The notes: generated from the sequence alone by a model not told the origin. DNA of 9,683 bases from an uncultured Odoribacter sp. (GCA_905204385.1 CAJKZL010000081.1:1-9683); one strand, 5' to 3'. Positions 1-7,435 are shown, counted from the stretch's first letter. Program-made: numbers and translations.

Positions 1-2
1 CG

Positions 3-266
3 AATATCAGTATTACCCCTATGATCCCTTTTTTGCTGTACGGGAGTTATGTGATGGGAGGCTGGATGCTGAATTTACCTTTGACTTTGAAGTTTCAGGA
101 TATCACCTTCGACGTACTGAAAACCAGCTTGTGGCAATATCTTGCCGGAAGCATAGTATTGGCCTGTGTTATCAGCCTTGCCGGGGGAGGACTGGCATTT
201 TTAATTTTGACTTTATTCAGGAAAAACAGAGAGAAGCATGAATCGTACACTGATTGTCCTTTATAA
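3..266 (+). CDS. C-terminal end of a DUF2062 membrane protein (5' truncated by window)
   Basis: The frame is open from base 3 and ends with TAA at 264-266, so only the last 87 codons are present and the true start lies outside the window. The visible protein begins NISITPMIPFLLYG, which resembles the conserved N-x-x-x-x-P-x-I-P segment of DUF2062 domains. Two hydrophobic stretches follow, around MIPFLLYGSYVMGGWMLNL and a second one from LAGSIVLACV to LILTLF, with a short basic tail. DUF2062 domains are small membrane modules, and in Bacteroidota they are often fused behind a family 2 glycosyltransferase. Whether such a domain precedes this one cannot be seen. The end overlaps the next gene by 29 bases, which argues for one operon and translational coupling. 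The DUF2062 call rests on motif recognition only. Confidence 0.7.
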   Translation, partial: NISITPMIPFLLYGSYVMGGWMLNLPLTLKFQDITFDVLKTSLWQYLAGSIVLACVISLAGGGLAFLILTLFRKNREKHESYTDCPL

Positions 267-2040
267 TTTTCTGGAACGGCATCGCGGTTTGTTCTGGTTT
301 TTTCTGGCAGGCAGCTTTATGTTGTTGGCTTGGGGAGCTGCGCAGGTGCGTTTCGAAGAGAATATCACCCGTTTTTTTCCGGATACCAAAGGCGCCCGTC
401 ATGCTTCTGCTGTTTTTGAAAACCTGAAAGTGAAGGATAAAATTGTCCTTATGTATACTTCCCGAGATACTAATCGGCGGGTTTCTCCGGAAAAGCTGAT
501 GGAAGCCGGAGAACAGTTCGAGCATCGGCTGATGGAACAGGCAGGTGAGGAACTGATTACCGGAATTTTTTCCAGAGCGGGACAGCAAACCATTTCCGGA
601 GTTACGGATTTTATTTATGAGCATTTGCCTGTTTTTATCGGTCCCGAGGAATATGAACGGTTGGATTCCTTGTTGGCTCCCGGGGAGATCGACCGGAAAA
701 TGAGGGCGAACTATCGGCATTTGGTCTCTCCGGCGGGGGGTGTCTTGAAGGAGATCGTGATGAGAGATCCCCTGGGTTTGGGGACTGCCGTATTCATGGG
801 ATTGAGGGAGGCCCAGCCTGCTGTTTCTTACGAGATCTATGACGAAGGTATTTTTTCGCCGGGCATGACCACCAAGCTGAGTTTTCTCACTCCCCGCTAT
901 GGATCGGGGAGTACGGGAAAGAACGAACGGCTGATCAGCGCGATCGAAGCCGGCATAGCAGAGATGAGCCGTCTTGTTCCGGAGGTGGAAATCAGCTATT
1001 TCGGCGGTCCTTCCGTTGCTGTTTATAATGCCAGGCAGATCAAGCGGGATACCTTGGTGACGCTGAATATAGCTTTATTGATCATTATAGTCTTTATCAC
1101 CCTGGTATTCCGCCGGAAAACAGCGGTCCCGCTCATTCTGATACCCGTTGTTTTCGGGGCTTTGTTCGGGTTATGTTTCGTCGGATTGATCAAAGGCTCC
1201 ATATCGGGTATCGCCATCGGAGCCGGAGCGGCTGTTTTTGGGGTTGCTTTGAGTTATTCGATTCATGTGCTGACGCATGCCGGACATGTCGGTTCACCTG
1301 CTCAACTGATAGAAGAATTGTCGTATCCCCTGACCGTGGGAAGCTTTACCACCGTAGGGGCTTTCTTTGGCCTGGTTTTTACGAATTCGGCATTATTGCG
1401 GGATTTCGGATTGTTTGCTTCCCTGGCGTTGATCGGTACCACCTTTTTTTGTCTGGTGTTTCTGCCGCATTTCCTGAAAGGGGTTCACGGGCAGCCTTCG
1501 GGATGGTTATTGAAAAAGATCGAGAAGATCAATGGGTATGCTTTCGACCGCAACAAGTGGTTGATTGCAGGAATACTGGTTTTGTTTACGATTTGTTTCT
1601 TTACTTCAGGCCGGGTGTCTTTCGATAGCGATATGATGCATCTGAATTACGAACCGGAGCATTTAAAGCAATCGGAGGCTAAGCTGTACGATCTTTTCCG
1701 CAATGACCGGCAGACCGTTTTATTTGTAAGCACCGGAAAAGATTGGGAAGAAGGATTGAAGGCGTATCGCCACACCAACGATAAGCTGAAGGCCTTGAAG
1801 GCGGAAGGCGAGATCGATGGAATGGCCGCTATGGACAATATACTGATTGCGCCTGAAGTCCAGGCTGAAAGAATCCGTGCATGGAATGCTTTCTGGACGC
1901 CGGAACGTAAAGAACTCGTGAAGGAAAGCATGACACAGAGTGCCCGGGAATACCATTTCCGGGAGAATGCTTTCGGAGAATTTCTGGCTGCCTTGGACAA
2001 AAAATACCGACCTTATGTGTACGATGAGAGCGGCGTTTAG
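238..2040 (+). CDS. MMPL/RND-family lipid exporter, N-terminal part (broken gene)
   Basis: This 600-residue stretch is the first part of an MMPL-type transporter, a family that uses the proton gradient to move lipids and polyketide-like products out of the inner membrane. TM1 lies near residues 16-36 and is followed by a large periplasmic loop to about residue 270. TM2-TM6 run from about 272 to 417, with glycine-rich sterol-sensing-like segments. TM7 lies at 441-458, and a second periplasmic loop follows and is cut by the TAG. In TM4 the family's usual Asp is replaced: the sequence reads FGVALSYSIHVL, with Ser339-Tyr340 where V-D-Y is common. The start at 238 gives TM1 in a normal position and overlaps the DUF2062 gene. 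On its own this fragment lacks five transmembrane segments and should not transport. Confidence 0.82.
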   Translation: MNRTLIVLYNFLERHRGLFWFFLAGSFMLLAWGAAQVRFEENITRFFPDTKGARHASAVFENLKVKDKIVLMYTSRDTNRRVSPEKLMEAGEQFEHRLMEQAGEELITGIFSRAGQQTISGVTDFIYEHLPVFIGPEEYERLDSLLAPGEIDRKMRANYRHLVSPAGGVLKEIVMRDPLGLGTAVFMGLREAQPAVSYEIYDEGIFSPGMTTKLSFLTPRYGSGSTGKNERLISAIEAGIAEMSRLVPEVEISYFGGPSVAVYNARQIKRDTLVTLNIALLIIIVFITLVFRRKTAVPLILIPVVFGALFGLCFVGLIKGSISGIAIGAGAAVFGVALSYSIHVLTHAGHVGSPAQLIEELSYPLTVGSFTTVGAFFGLVFTNSALLRDFGLFASLALIGTTFFCLVFLPHFLKGVHGQPSGWLLKKIEKINGYAFDRNKWLIAGILVLFTICFFTSGRVSFDSDMMHLNYEPEHLKQSEAKLYDLFRNDRQTVLFVSTGKDWEEGLKAYRHTNDKLKALKAEGEIDGMAAMDNILIAPEVQAERIRAWNAFWTPERKELVKESMTQSAREYHFRENAFGEFLAALDKKYRPYVYDESGV

Positions 2041-4089
2041 GTGGGGCAGTTGCTGGAGCAATGGGTTTCTGTCGCCGATTCACTGGTCATGCTGGTGACT
2101 CAGGTACACTTGAAAGAGGAGAATAAAGAACGTATATACTCGCAATTCCAGGCGGAAGAGCAATTGGTCGTTTTCGACCGGGGATATTTTGCCAATCTGT
2201 GGGTTTCTACCATCAACGATGATTTTTATTTGGTGCTTTACCTCTCTTCTTTTTTGATATTCTTTGCTTTGTGGGTGTCTTATGGACGGATAGAGCTTAC
2301 CCTGATGACTTTTACGCCTATGGCTGTCAGTTGGGTCATTATAGTCGGGCTGATGGGGATATTCGATATCCCTTTCAATATTATCAGCATTATCTTATCC
2401 ACTTTTATTTTTGGTCTGGGAGACGATTTCAGTATTTTCATCATGGACGGTCTTCAACAGGAATACCGGATCGGGAAGAAAATGCTGGTTTCGCATAAGA
2501 CTGCCATCTTCTTTTCTGCCTTTACTACCGTTGTCGGGGTGGGTGCGCTGGTATTTGCTGGGCATCCGGCTTTGAAATCCATTTCGGTGATCTCCATTAT
2601 AGGGATGCTGGCGGTAGTGGTGGTCGCTTATACTATTCAACCGGTATTGTTCCGGATTTTCATATCCGGACCTGTAAAAAAGGGAGGTTTTCCCTATACT
2701 TTAAGCAGTCTGACCGGAACGGTGCTGGCTTTTCTGCTTTTTGTGGGCGGATGCGGAATTTTACAGGGAATCATTCCGGTTTTGTTATTGTTGCCTGTGT
2801 CCGGAAAACGGAAAAAATGGTACTATCACTGCCTGATATGCGGTTTTCTGCGTGGCTTTATGAGATTGATGTTCGGAGTGAAACAGATCAACAGGAATTT
2901 CACCGGGGAGCATTTTGACAAACCTGCTGTGGTGATTGCCAACCATCAATCGTTTGTCGATATTCTGGTGATGTTGTCTTTGAGTCCCCGATTTGTGATG
3001 GTCACCAACAATTGGGTGTGGAAGTCGCCTTTTTTTGGGAGGATTGTCCGCTTCGGCGATTGTTACAATACCGACGAGGGGTATGAAAAATTGGTGGAGG
3101 TACTGCAGAAAAAGGTCCGTGATGGTTATTCTGTCGTTGTTTTTCCCGAAGGAACCCGTTCGGCCGATTGCCGTTTGAGGCGTTTTCATAAAGGAGCCTT
3201 TTATTTGGCGGAACGATTGCGACTGGACATAGTGCCGGTACTCCTTTACGGGAATGGTCAGGTGGTTTCGAAAACACAGCCTTTTTATGTAAAAAAGGGC
3301 ATCATCGCATCGGAAATATTGCCACGTATCGGCTACGAAGATGCAAATTGGGGCGGAAGTTATCAGGAACGGCAGAAAAAGATCGCCGCCTGTTTCAGGA
3401 AAGAATACGATCGTTTGTGCGAAGAGTTTAACCGTACGGATAATCCTTATTTCCGGGGCAAGCTTGTAAAAAACTATATTTACAAAGGACCGGTAGAAGA
3501 GTGGTATGTCAGGATAAAGTTGGGCATTGAAAAGTATTATGCTTTCTTCGAACAGCGGATTCCCCGGAAAGCTATCATTGTCGATCTGGGATGCGGCTTC
3601 GGGATGTTGGATTATATGCTGTCGATGCTTTCGGAAGAACGGCAGTTGCTGGGGATCGATTATGACGAAGAGAAAATAGCGGTGGCTAATCATTGTTTTG
3701 CCCGGTCCGGGCAGTTGCAGTTTGTTTGCGCCAATGTGCTGGACTATGAATGGCCTGTATCGGATGTGTTTATCCTGAGTGATATGTTGCATTATCTGCC
3801 TTATGAGCAGCAGGAAGGTCTGATGCTCCGGTGTGCCGACCGTTTGGCCGAAGGAGGGATGATGATCGTCCGGGACGGAGATGCCGGGCGCGAAAGGAAG
3901 CATTTGCTGACCCGGATGACCGAAATTTTTTCTACCCGGATCTTTCATTTCAATAAAGCCGATTGCCCGCTTTGTTTTATGTCGCGGGAGCAAATGGGAG
4001 CAATTGCCCGGAAGCGGAATCTGGAAGTGGAGATGGTGGATAACGATCATTATACATCGAATACGATTTATATCTTCCGGAAAAAATGA
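2041..4089 (+). CDS. C-terminal part of the fusion: MMPL second half, PlsC acyltransferase, SAM methyltransferase
   Basis: In fusion numbering (TAG as codon 601), this part starts in periplasmic loop 2 and resumes membrane segments at about 663-680 (TM8). TM10 carries GLGDDFSIFIMD with Asp729-Asp730, a plausible proton-relay position. A PlsC-type acyltransferase follows. Its catalytic NHQSFVD (His903, Asp908) fits the NHx4D motif, FPEGTRS (969-975) fits the acyl-acceptor motif, and a VPVLLYG block comes after. The C-terminus is a class I methyltransferase with VDLGCGFGM (from 1115) as the SAM loop, an LLGIDYD acidic strand end, and DMLHYLP. Together these suggest acylation, methylation and export of one lipid product. 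The GTG at 2041 directly after the stop is only a nominal start. A product starting there would begin in a periplasmic loop with no signal, so correct insertion is doubtful. ATG at 2086 is another candidate. Confidence 0.82.
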   Translation: MGQLLEQWVSVADSLVMLVTQVHLKEENKERIYSQFQAEEQLVVFDRGYFANLWVSTINDDFYLVLYLSSFLIFFALWVSYGRIELTLMTFTPMAVSWVIIVGLMGIFDIPFNIISIILSTFIFGLGDDFSIFIMDGLQQEYRIGKKMLVSHKTAIFFSAFTTVVGVGALVFAGHPALKSISVISIIGMLAVVVVAYTIQPVLFRIFISGPVKKGGFPYTLSSLTGTVLAFLLFVGGCGILQGIIPVLLLLPVSGKRKKWYYHCLICGFLRGFMRLMFGVKQINRNFTGEHFDKPAVVIANHQSFVDILVMLSLSPRFVMVTNNWVWKSPFFGRIVRFGDCYNTDEGYEKLVEVLQKKVRDGYSVVVFPEGTRSADCRLRRFHKGAFYLAERLRLDIVPVLLYGNGQVVSKTQPFYVKKGIIASEILPRIGYEDANWGGSYQERQKKIAACFRKEYDRLCEEFNRTDNPYFRGKLVKNYIYKGPVEEWYVRIKLGIEKYYAFFEQRIPRKAIIVDLGCGFGMLDYMLSMLSEERQLLGIDYDEEKIAVANHCFARSGQLQFVCANVLDYEWPVSDVFILSDMLHYLPYEQQEGLMLRCADRLAEGGMMIVRDGDAGRERKHLLTRMTEIFSTRIFHFNKADCPLCFMSREQMGAIARKRNLEVEMVDNDHYTSNTIYIFRKK

Positions 4090-4164
4090 AATCGGGAGGT
4101 TCACGCTTGTCCGGTGAAAGTAAAATGTTGTGCGGATTCGAGATGACGATTAACAGATGAAATT

Positions 4165-4785
4165 ATGGATACTTACGATGTTGTCATAATAGGAGGCGGT
4201 TTGGGCGGTTTGGAGTGCGGATCGGTATTGAGTAAAGAGGGATATAAGGTATGCGTATTGGAAAAAAATGCACGTACGGGAGGTTGTTTTCAATCTTTTT
4301 ACCGTAACGGTCGCTTGCTGGATACAGGCATTCATTATGTAGGAAGTCTGGACGAAGGAAAAATATTGCACCAGTATTTTAAGTATTTCGGCATTTTGAA
4401 TCGGTTACAATTGCAGCGGCTGGACGAAGAAGCATTCGACGTGGTGTGTTTTCCGGAGGAAGAATATGCCTATGCCATGGGGCATGACCGTTTTGTGGAT
4501 GGCTTGTCTTCACAGTTTCCCGCTGAAAGAGAGAATCTGAAAAAATATGCCGCAAGGCTGAGGGAAGTAGGGGAACTCATCGGGGTGGAACAGTTGAGAC
4601 AGGGAAAATTGTCGGCGGGAGGGTTGGAATATTTTTCCCAGTCGGCTTGGGAACAGATCGGTGCCTGTACCCACAATCCGAAGCTGCGGCAAGTACTGGC
4701 GGGCACGAATTTGCTGTATGCCGGAATACCCGACAAGTCCGCTTTTTATGTCCATGCTATGATCATTAACTCCAATCTGGAGTGA
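4165..4785 (+). CDS. FAD-dependent oxidoreductase, N-terminal half (phytoene desaturase / retinol saturase-like)
   Basis: The 206-residue fragment opens with a Rossmann ADP-binding motif, VVIIGGGLGGLECG (G10-x-G12-x-x-G15), followed by the ribose-binding acidic residue in CVLEKNARTGG (Glu33). This is the classic FAD-binding start of the CrtI/amine-oxidase superfamily. A DTGIHYVGSLDEG segment follows, typical of retinol-saturase-like and carotenoid-desaturase-like enzymes. In Bacteroidota pigment clusters such enzymes are thought to alter double bonds of a polyene or acyl chain. The exact substrate cannot be read here. The start at 4165 places the FAD motif at residue 10, as usual, and lies 75 bases after the fusion gene. 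Upstream sequence is A/T-rich with no strong Shine-Dalgarno. The fragment ends at the premature TGA and lacks the substrate and C-terminal FAD regions. Confidence 0.83.
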   Translation: MDTYDVVIIGGGLGGLECGSVLSKEGYKVCVLEKNARTGGCFQSFYRNGRLLDTGIHYVGSLDEGKILHQYFKYFGILNRLQLQRLDEEAFDVVCFPEEEYAYAMGHDRFVDGLSSQFPAERENLKKYAARLREVGELIGVEQLRQGKLSAGGLEYFSQSAWEQIGACTHNPKLRQVLAGTNLLYAGIPDKSAFYVHAMIINSNLE

Positions 4786-4809
4786 GCCTACCGCTTTGTG
4801 GGAGGAAGC

Positions 4810-5649
4810 ATGCAGGTGACGGATGCGTTGACGGAATCGATCCGGCAAAACGGAGGAGAAGTATGGTGTGGCCGGAAAGTCACCGGATTGAAAGCCGAAG
4901 GCGAAAAGATTTACGATATCGAGGTCGATGGGGAAAGGTGTATAAGGGCCAAGCAGGTGATTTCGGCTATTCATCCCCGGCGTACGATGGAGTTGTTGCA
5001 GCAGAACCATTGTATTAAAAAGGCTTATATCTCCCGCATCAATAGTCTGGAAAATTCCTTCGGGGTATTTACCGCTTATCTGATGCTGAAGAAAAACGCT
5101 TTGCCTTATCTGAACCGTAATTACCATTTTTATAGCAGTGAAGAGGTGTGGTATCGTTCCGAAGAATCCGCTGCCAGAACTTGTTTGCTGACCGAAAGTT
5201 CCTCTCCGGAAGACGGCAGGTATGCCGATGTGATCTCCCTGATGACGCCGGTATATATCCGGGAGTTTCAGCGATGGACCGATACGGAGCCGGGTAAGCG
5301 CGGTGCGGAGTATGAGGATTATAAAGCCCGGAAAACGGAAGAATTGATCGAACTGGCATCCCGCTGGATGCCCGGCATAAAGGGGAATATCGAGTCGGTA
5401 TTTTCAACGACTCCCCTGAGTTTCCGCGATTTTACCGGTACGCAGGATGGATCGGCTTATGGGATTGTGAAAAATTGCCGTAGTCCGCTGACTACTCTGA
5501 TAGCCCCTCATACCCGTATTCAGAATCTATGGCTCACCGGGCAAAATCTGAATGTTCACGGTGCTTTAGGGGTGACGTTGACTGCTATGCTGACCTGTGC
5601 CGAATTGTTGGGAACTTCTTACTTGGCCAGGAAGATCGGCAGTGTATAG
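4810..5649 (+). CDS. FAD-dependent oxidoreductase, C-terminal half
   Basis: This is the in-frame continuation of the broken FAD enzyme. It contains the middle and substrate region and ends with WLTGQNLNVHGALGVTLTAM (residues 456 onward in full numbering), the C-terminal signature of CrtI/RetSat-type enzymes that closes the FAD site. No ADP-binding motif is present, so the piece alone cannot be an active enzyme. The frame is open from 4786. GTG 4798 and ATG 4810 are the first possible starts. ATG 4810 has GGAGG at 4801-4805, four bases upstream, but those bases also encode the conserved Gly-Gly, and Bacteroidota initiation depends little on such sites. The start given is therefore nominal. The gene ends 88 bases before the C45 gene. 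Confidence 0.8.
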   Translation: MQVTDALTESIRQNGGEVWCGRKVTGLKAEGEKIYDIEVDGERCIRAKQVISAIHPRRTMELLQQNHCIKKAYISRINSLENSFGVFTAYLMLKKNALPYLNRNYHFYSSEEVWYRSEESAARTCLLTESSSPEDGRYADVISLMTPVYIREFQRWTDTEPGKRGAEYEDYKARKTEELIELASRWMPGIKGNIESVFSTTPLSFRDFTGTQDGSAYGIVKNCRSPLTTLIAPHTRIQNLWLTGQNLNVHGALGVTLTAMLTCAELLGTSYLARKIGSV

Positions 5650-5701
5650 ATGTCGGAAAAAGCGATTGCGGTGAGGAGAGTAGTCATTTTGTTGAAATAA
5701 C

Positions 5702-5718
5702 GGACAGGTGTGCTGTCC
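5702..5718 (+). other. Short intercistronic hairpin
   Basis: GGACAG (5702-5707) and CTGTCC (5713-5718) form a perfect 6-bp stem with a 5-base loop, followed by TTTAAATATT. The hairpin lies 19 bases before the ATG of the C45 gene. The trailing run is too short and mixed for a convincing intrinsic terminator. It could weakly attenuate, stabilise an mRNA end, or be chance. A 16-codon frame (5650-5700, MSEKAIAVRRVVILLK) starts directly after the TAG of the FAD gene and in the same frame; it has no recognisable function. Confidence 0.35.
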
Positions 5719-5737
5719 TTTAAATATTCGGAGATTT

Positions 5738-7435
5738 ATGAATCCTATATTGAAGAAAATAGGGAAAATATCAGCTTATCTGACAGGAGGAGTCCTTTTG
5801 TTGCTTTTGCTGATTGCGGCAACGGCTGCAGGATTATATTACACGGCCGATATGGGGGAGCCCCGTATAGCTACCGACTCGTTGAGTACGCTGGCGGTCA
5901 CGGATCATCCGAGATTTCGGGAATGCGACAGTTGTTTTTTCAGGAAAAGCGAAAGCGGGTTGTATGAAGTATGGTTGGAGGGGAAGCCTTACCGAAGAGG
6001 AGTAGTCTTGGGAAAGCTGATGCCTGATTTGTTGTATTTCCAGGAAAAGGTTTTTGTGGACCGTATCCGGGAAATCGTCCCTTCGGAAAGCTATCTGAAA
6101 TTTTTGCGTTTTTTCGTCGTTTTATTCAACCGTAATTTAGGAGAATATGTGCCGCAGGAGTACCGGGAGGAGATCTATGGCGTCGCTCGATCGGGTACTC
6201 ACGAGTATGATTTTATCGGAACTCCCTACGAACGTTCGCTGAATTACCATGGGGCGCATGATATCGGTCATGCTATGCAGGATTATATGCTGGTAGGCTG
6301 TAGTTCGTTCGGTGTTTGGGGCCGTGAAGCCGAGGATTCTTCTTTACTGATCGGGCGGAACTTCGATTTTTATGTCGGAGATGCTTTTGCTGAGCATAAA
6401 CTGGTCAGTTTCTATCGGCCGGAGGAGGGTTATCGGTTTGCCTCGGTGGGATGGGCAGGCATGATAGGCGTGCTTTCGGGCATGAATGAAACGGGATTGA
6501 CGGTAACTATAAATGCAGCGAAATCTACGGTTCCCTTGTCAGCGGCTACGCCCATATCTATTCTTGCCCGTGAAATTTTGCAGTATGCCTCGACTATCGA
6601 CGAAGCTTATGCCATTGCTTTGAAGAGCAAAACCTTTGTTGCCGAGTCGATACTGGTCGGATCGGCAAAGGACGGTGAGGCTGCAATCATTGAAAAAGCC
6701 CCGGATAAGATGGCATTGTTCCGGTCGGGGGAAGAACGGTTTGTTTGTACGAACCATTATCAGTCGGAGGTTTTTCGTACAGACCCGAGGAATGCGGAAA
6801 ACATTGCTGTTTCCGATAGCCCTTACCGTTTTCGTAGATTGCAGGAGTTGATTTCGCAAAATGTTCCGCTGGATGCTGAAAAAGCAGCCGGTATTTTAAG
6901 GAATTACCGGGGATTGAATGGGGAAAATATCGGTTTGGCCAACGAGAAGGCCTTGAATCAGTTTATTGCCCATCATTCGGTGATCTTTCAGCCTGAACGG
7001 CGCCTGATGTGGGTGTCTACGGCTCCCTGGCAGTTGGGAAAATATGTAGCTTATGATCTGAATCGAATCTTTCAGGGTGTGGATTTCTCACGCGAAATAA
7101 ACGATCCCTCACTGTGTATCGCTGCCGACTCTGTGTTGCAGCAATCCGACTATCGAAACCTATTGCAGTATAGGAAAATGGCGCAGCAGGTACGCGAAAG
7201 CATACGACGAAACACACCTTTTGACGAGCAGTTTTTGCAGGAGTTTATCCTGACTAATCCGGCTCATTATCAGGTGTACGAATTAGCCGGGGACTATTGC
7301 AGTCAACAGGGCAAAATACGGCAGGCCGTTGCTTTTTGGCGGCAGGCTTTGCAGCGGGAGATTCCCAGACTTGACGAACGGCAAGCTATTGAACTGAAAT
7401 TAAAAAATTCTATCTCCTATGAAAAAACAAAGTGA
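5738..7435 (+). CDS. C45-family autoproteolytic acyltransferase/hydrolase, membrane-anchored, with C-terminal TPR-like tail
   Basis: This 565-residue protein has one N-terminal membrane segment at about 13-35, so the rest should face the periplasm. The core matches the Ntn-hydrolase family of acyl-CoA:6-aminopenicillanate acyltransferase (peptidase family C45). VGCSSFGVWG places Cys188 after Gly187 as the likely self-cleavage site and nucleophile. It is followed by LIGRNFDFYV (Gly206-Phe211), the family's G-R-N-aromatic-D block, and then GMIGVLSGMNETGL. Such enzymes make or break amide bonds between acyl chains and amines. The last 60 residues include HYQVYELAGDYCSQQGK and a following helix, like a single TPR unit, which makes the protein longer than typical members of about 350 residues. 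ATG 5738 is chosen over GTG 5708 because it follows GGAG and puts the membrane anchor near the N-terminus. The gene overlaps the ligase gene by 17 bases. The substrate is unknown. Confidence 0.8.
   Translation: MNPILKKIGKISAYLTGGVLLLLLLIAATAAGLYYTADMGEPRIATDSLSTLAVTDHPRFRECDSCFFRKSESGLYEVWLEGKPYRRGVVLGKLMPDLLYFQEKVFVDRIREIVPSESYLKFLRFFVVLFNRNLGEYVPQEYREEIYGVARSGTHEYDFIGTPYERSLNYHGAHDIGHAMQDYMLVGCSSFGVWGREAEDSSLLIGRNFDFYVGDAFAEHKLVSFYRPEEGYRFASVGWAGMIGVLSGMNETGLTVTINAAKSTVPLSAATPISILAREILQYASTIDEAYAIALKSKTFVAESILVGSAKDGEAAIIEKAPDKMALFRSGEERFVCTNHYQSEVFRTDPRNAENIAVSDSPYRFRRLQELISQNVPLDAEKAAGILRNYRGLNGENIGLANEKALNQFIAHHSVIFQPERRLMWVSTAPWQLGKYVAYDLNRIFQGVDFSREINDPSLCIAADSVLQQSDYRNLLQYRKMAQQVRESIRRNTPFDEQFLQEFILTNPAHYQVYELAGDYCSQQGKIRQAVAFWRQALQREIPRLDERQAIELKLKNSISYEKTK

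Larger units (their letters stand above)
238..4089 (+). pseudogene. MMPL exporter - PlsC acyltransferase - methyltransferase fusion, interrupted by in-frame TAG
   Basis: This entry covers the whole gene of 1283 codon positions before the final TGA. A TAG at 2038-2040 (codon 601) splits it, yet the same frame continues without a frameshift. The domain order only makes sense across the stop. The first MMPL half and most of the second periplasmic loop lie upstream; the rest of that loop, TM8-12, PlsC and the methyltransferase lie downstream. A full RND/MMPL transporter needs both halves, so the ancestral gene was surely one ORF. TAG is one substitution away from TGG, CAG, AAG, GAG, TCG, TTG, TAT or TAC. 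The final TGA is used normally. The simplest reading is a recent nonsense mutation or a base-calling error. Suppression or stop-restart at the adjacent GTG (2041) is possible but unsupported. No other lesion was found in the gene. Confidence 0.7.
4165..5649 (+). pseudogene. CrtI/RetSat-like FAD-dependent oxidoreductase, interrupted by in-frame TGA
   Basis: This entry covers the whole gene, 494 codon positions with an in-frame TGA at 4783-4785 (codon 207). The frame is unchanged across the stop. Around it the protein reads NSNLE-stop-AYRFVGGSMQ. In many members of this family the matching segment is remembered as ES-AYRFVGGS, so Ser (TCA) is the likely lost codon, one C-to-G change away; this is recall, not an alignment. 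Both flanking halves look intact and complementary: the dinucleotide-binding N-terminus lies before the stop and the C-terminal FAD-contacting signature after it. The real end is TAG at 5647-5649. The full length of about 494 residues is normal for the family. Recent nonsense mutation or sequence error is favoured over programmed recoding. Confidence 0.7.

Noticed and set aside
2785..4104. 439-residue open frame on the minus strand
   Set aside because: It lies opposite the well-supported PlsC and methyltransferase domains, has no recognisable motif or membrane pattern, and is a shadow of the sense codon bias.
4783..4805. Selenocysteine at the TGA, with a possible stem (CCTACC 4787-4792 with GGGAGG 4800-4805) just downstream
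   Set aside because: The stem has a mismatch and starts one base after the TGA, too close for a bacterial SECIS element. The family is not known to use selenocysteine, and the expected residue is Ser.
238..5649. Stop-codon reassignment (TAG and/or TGA read as an amino acid)
   Set aside because: Both TAG and TGA serve as normal terminators of other genes in this window, and no other in-frame stops occur.
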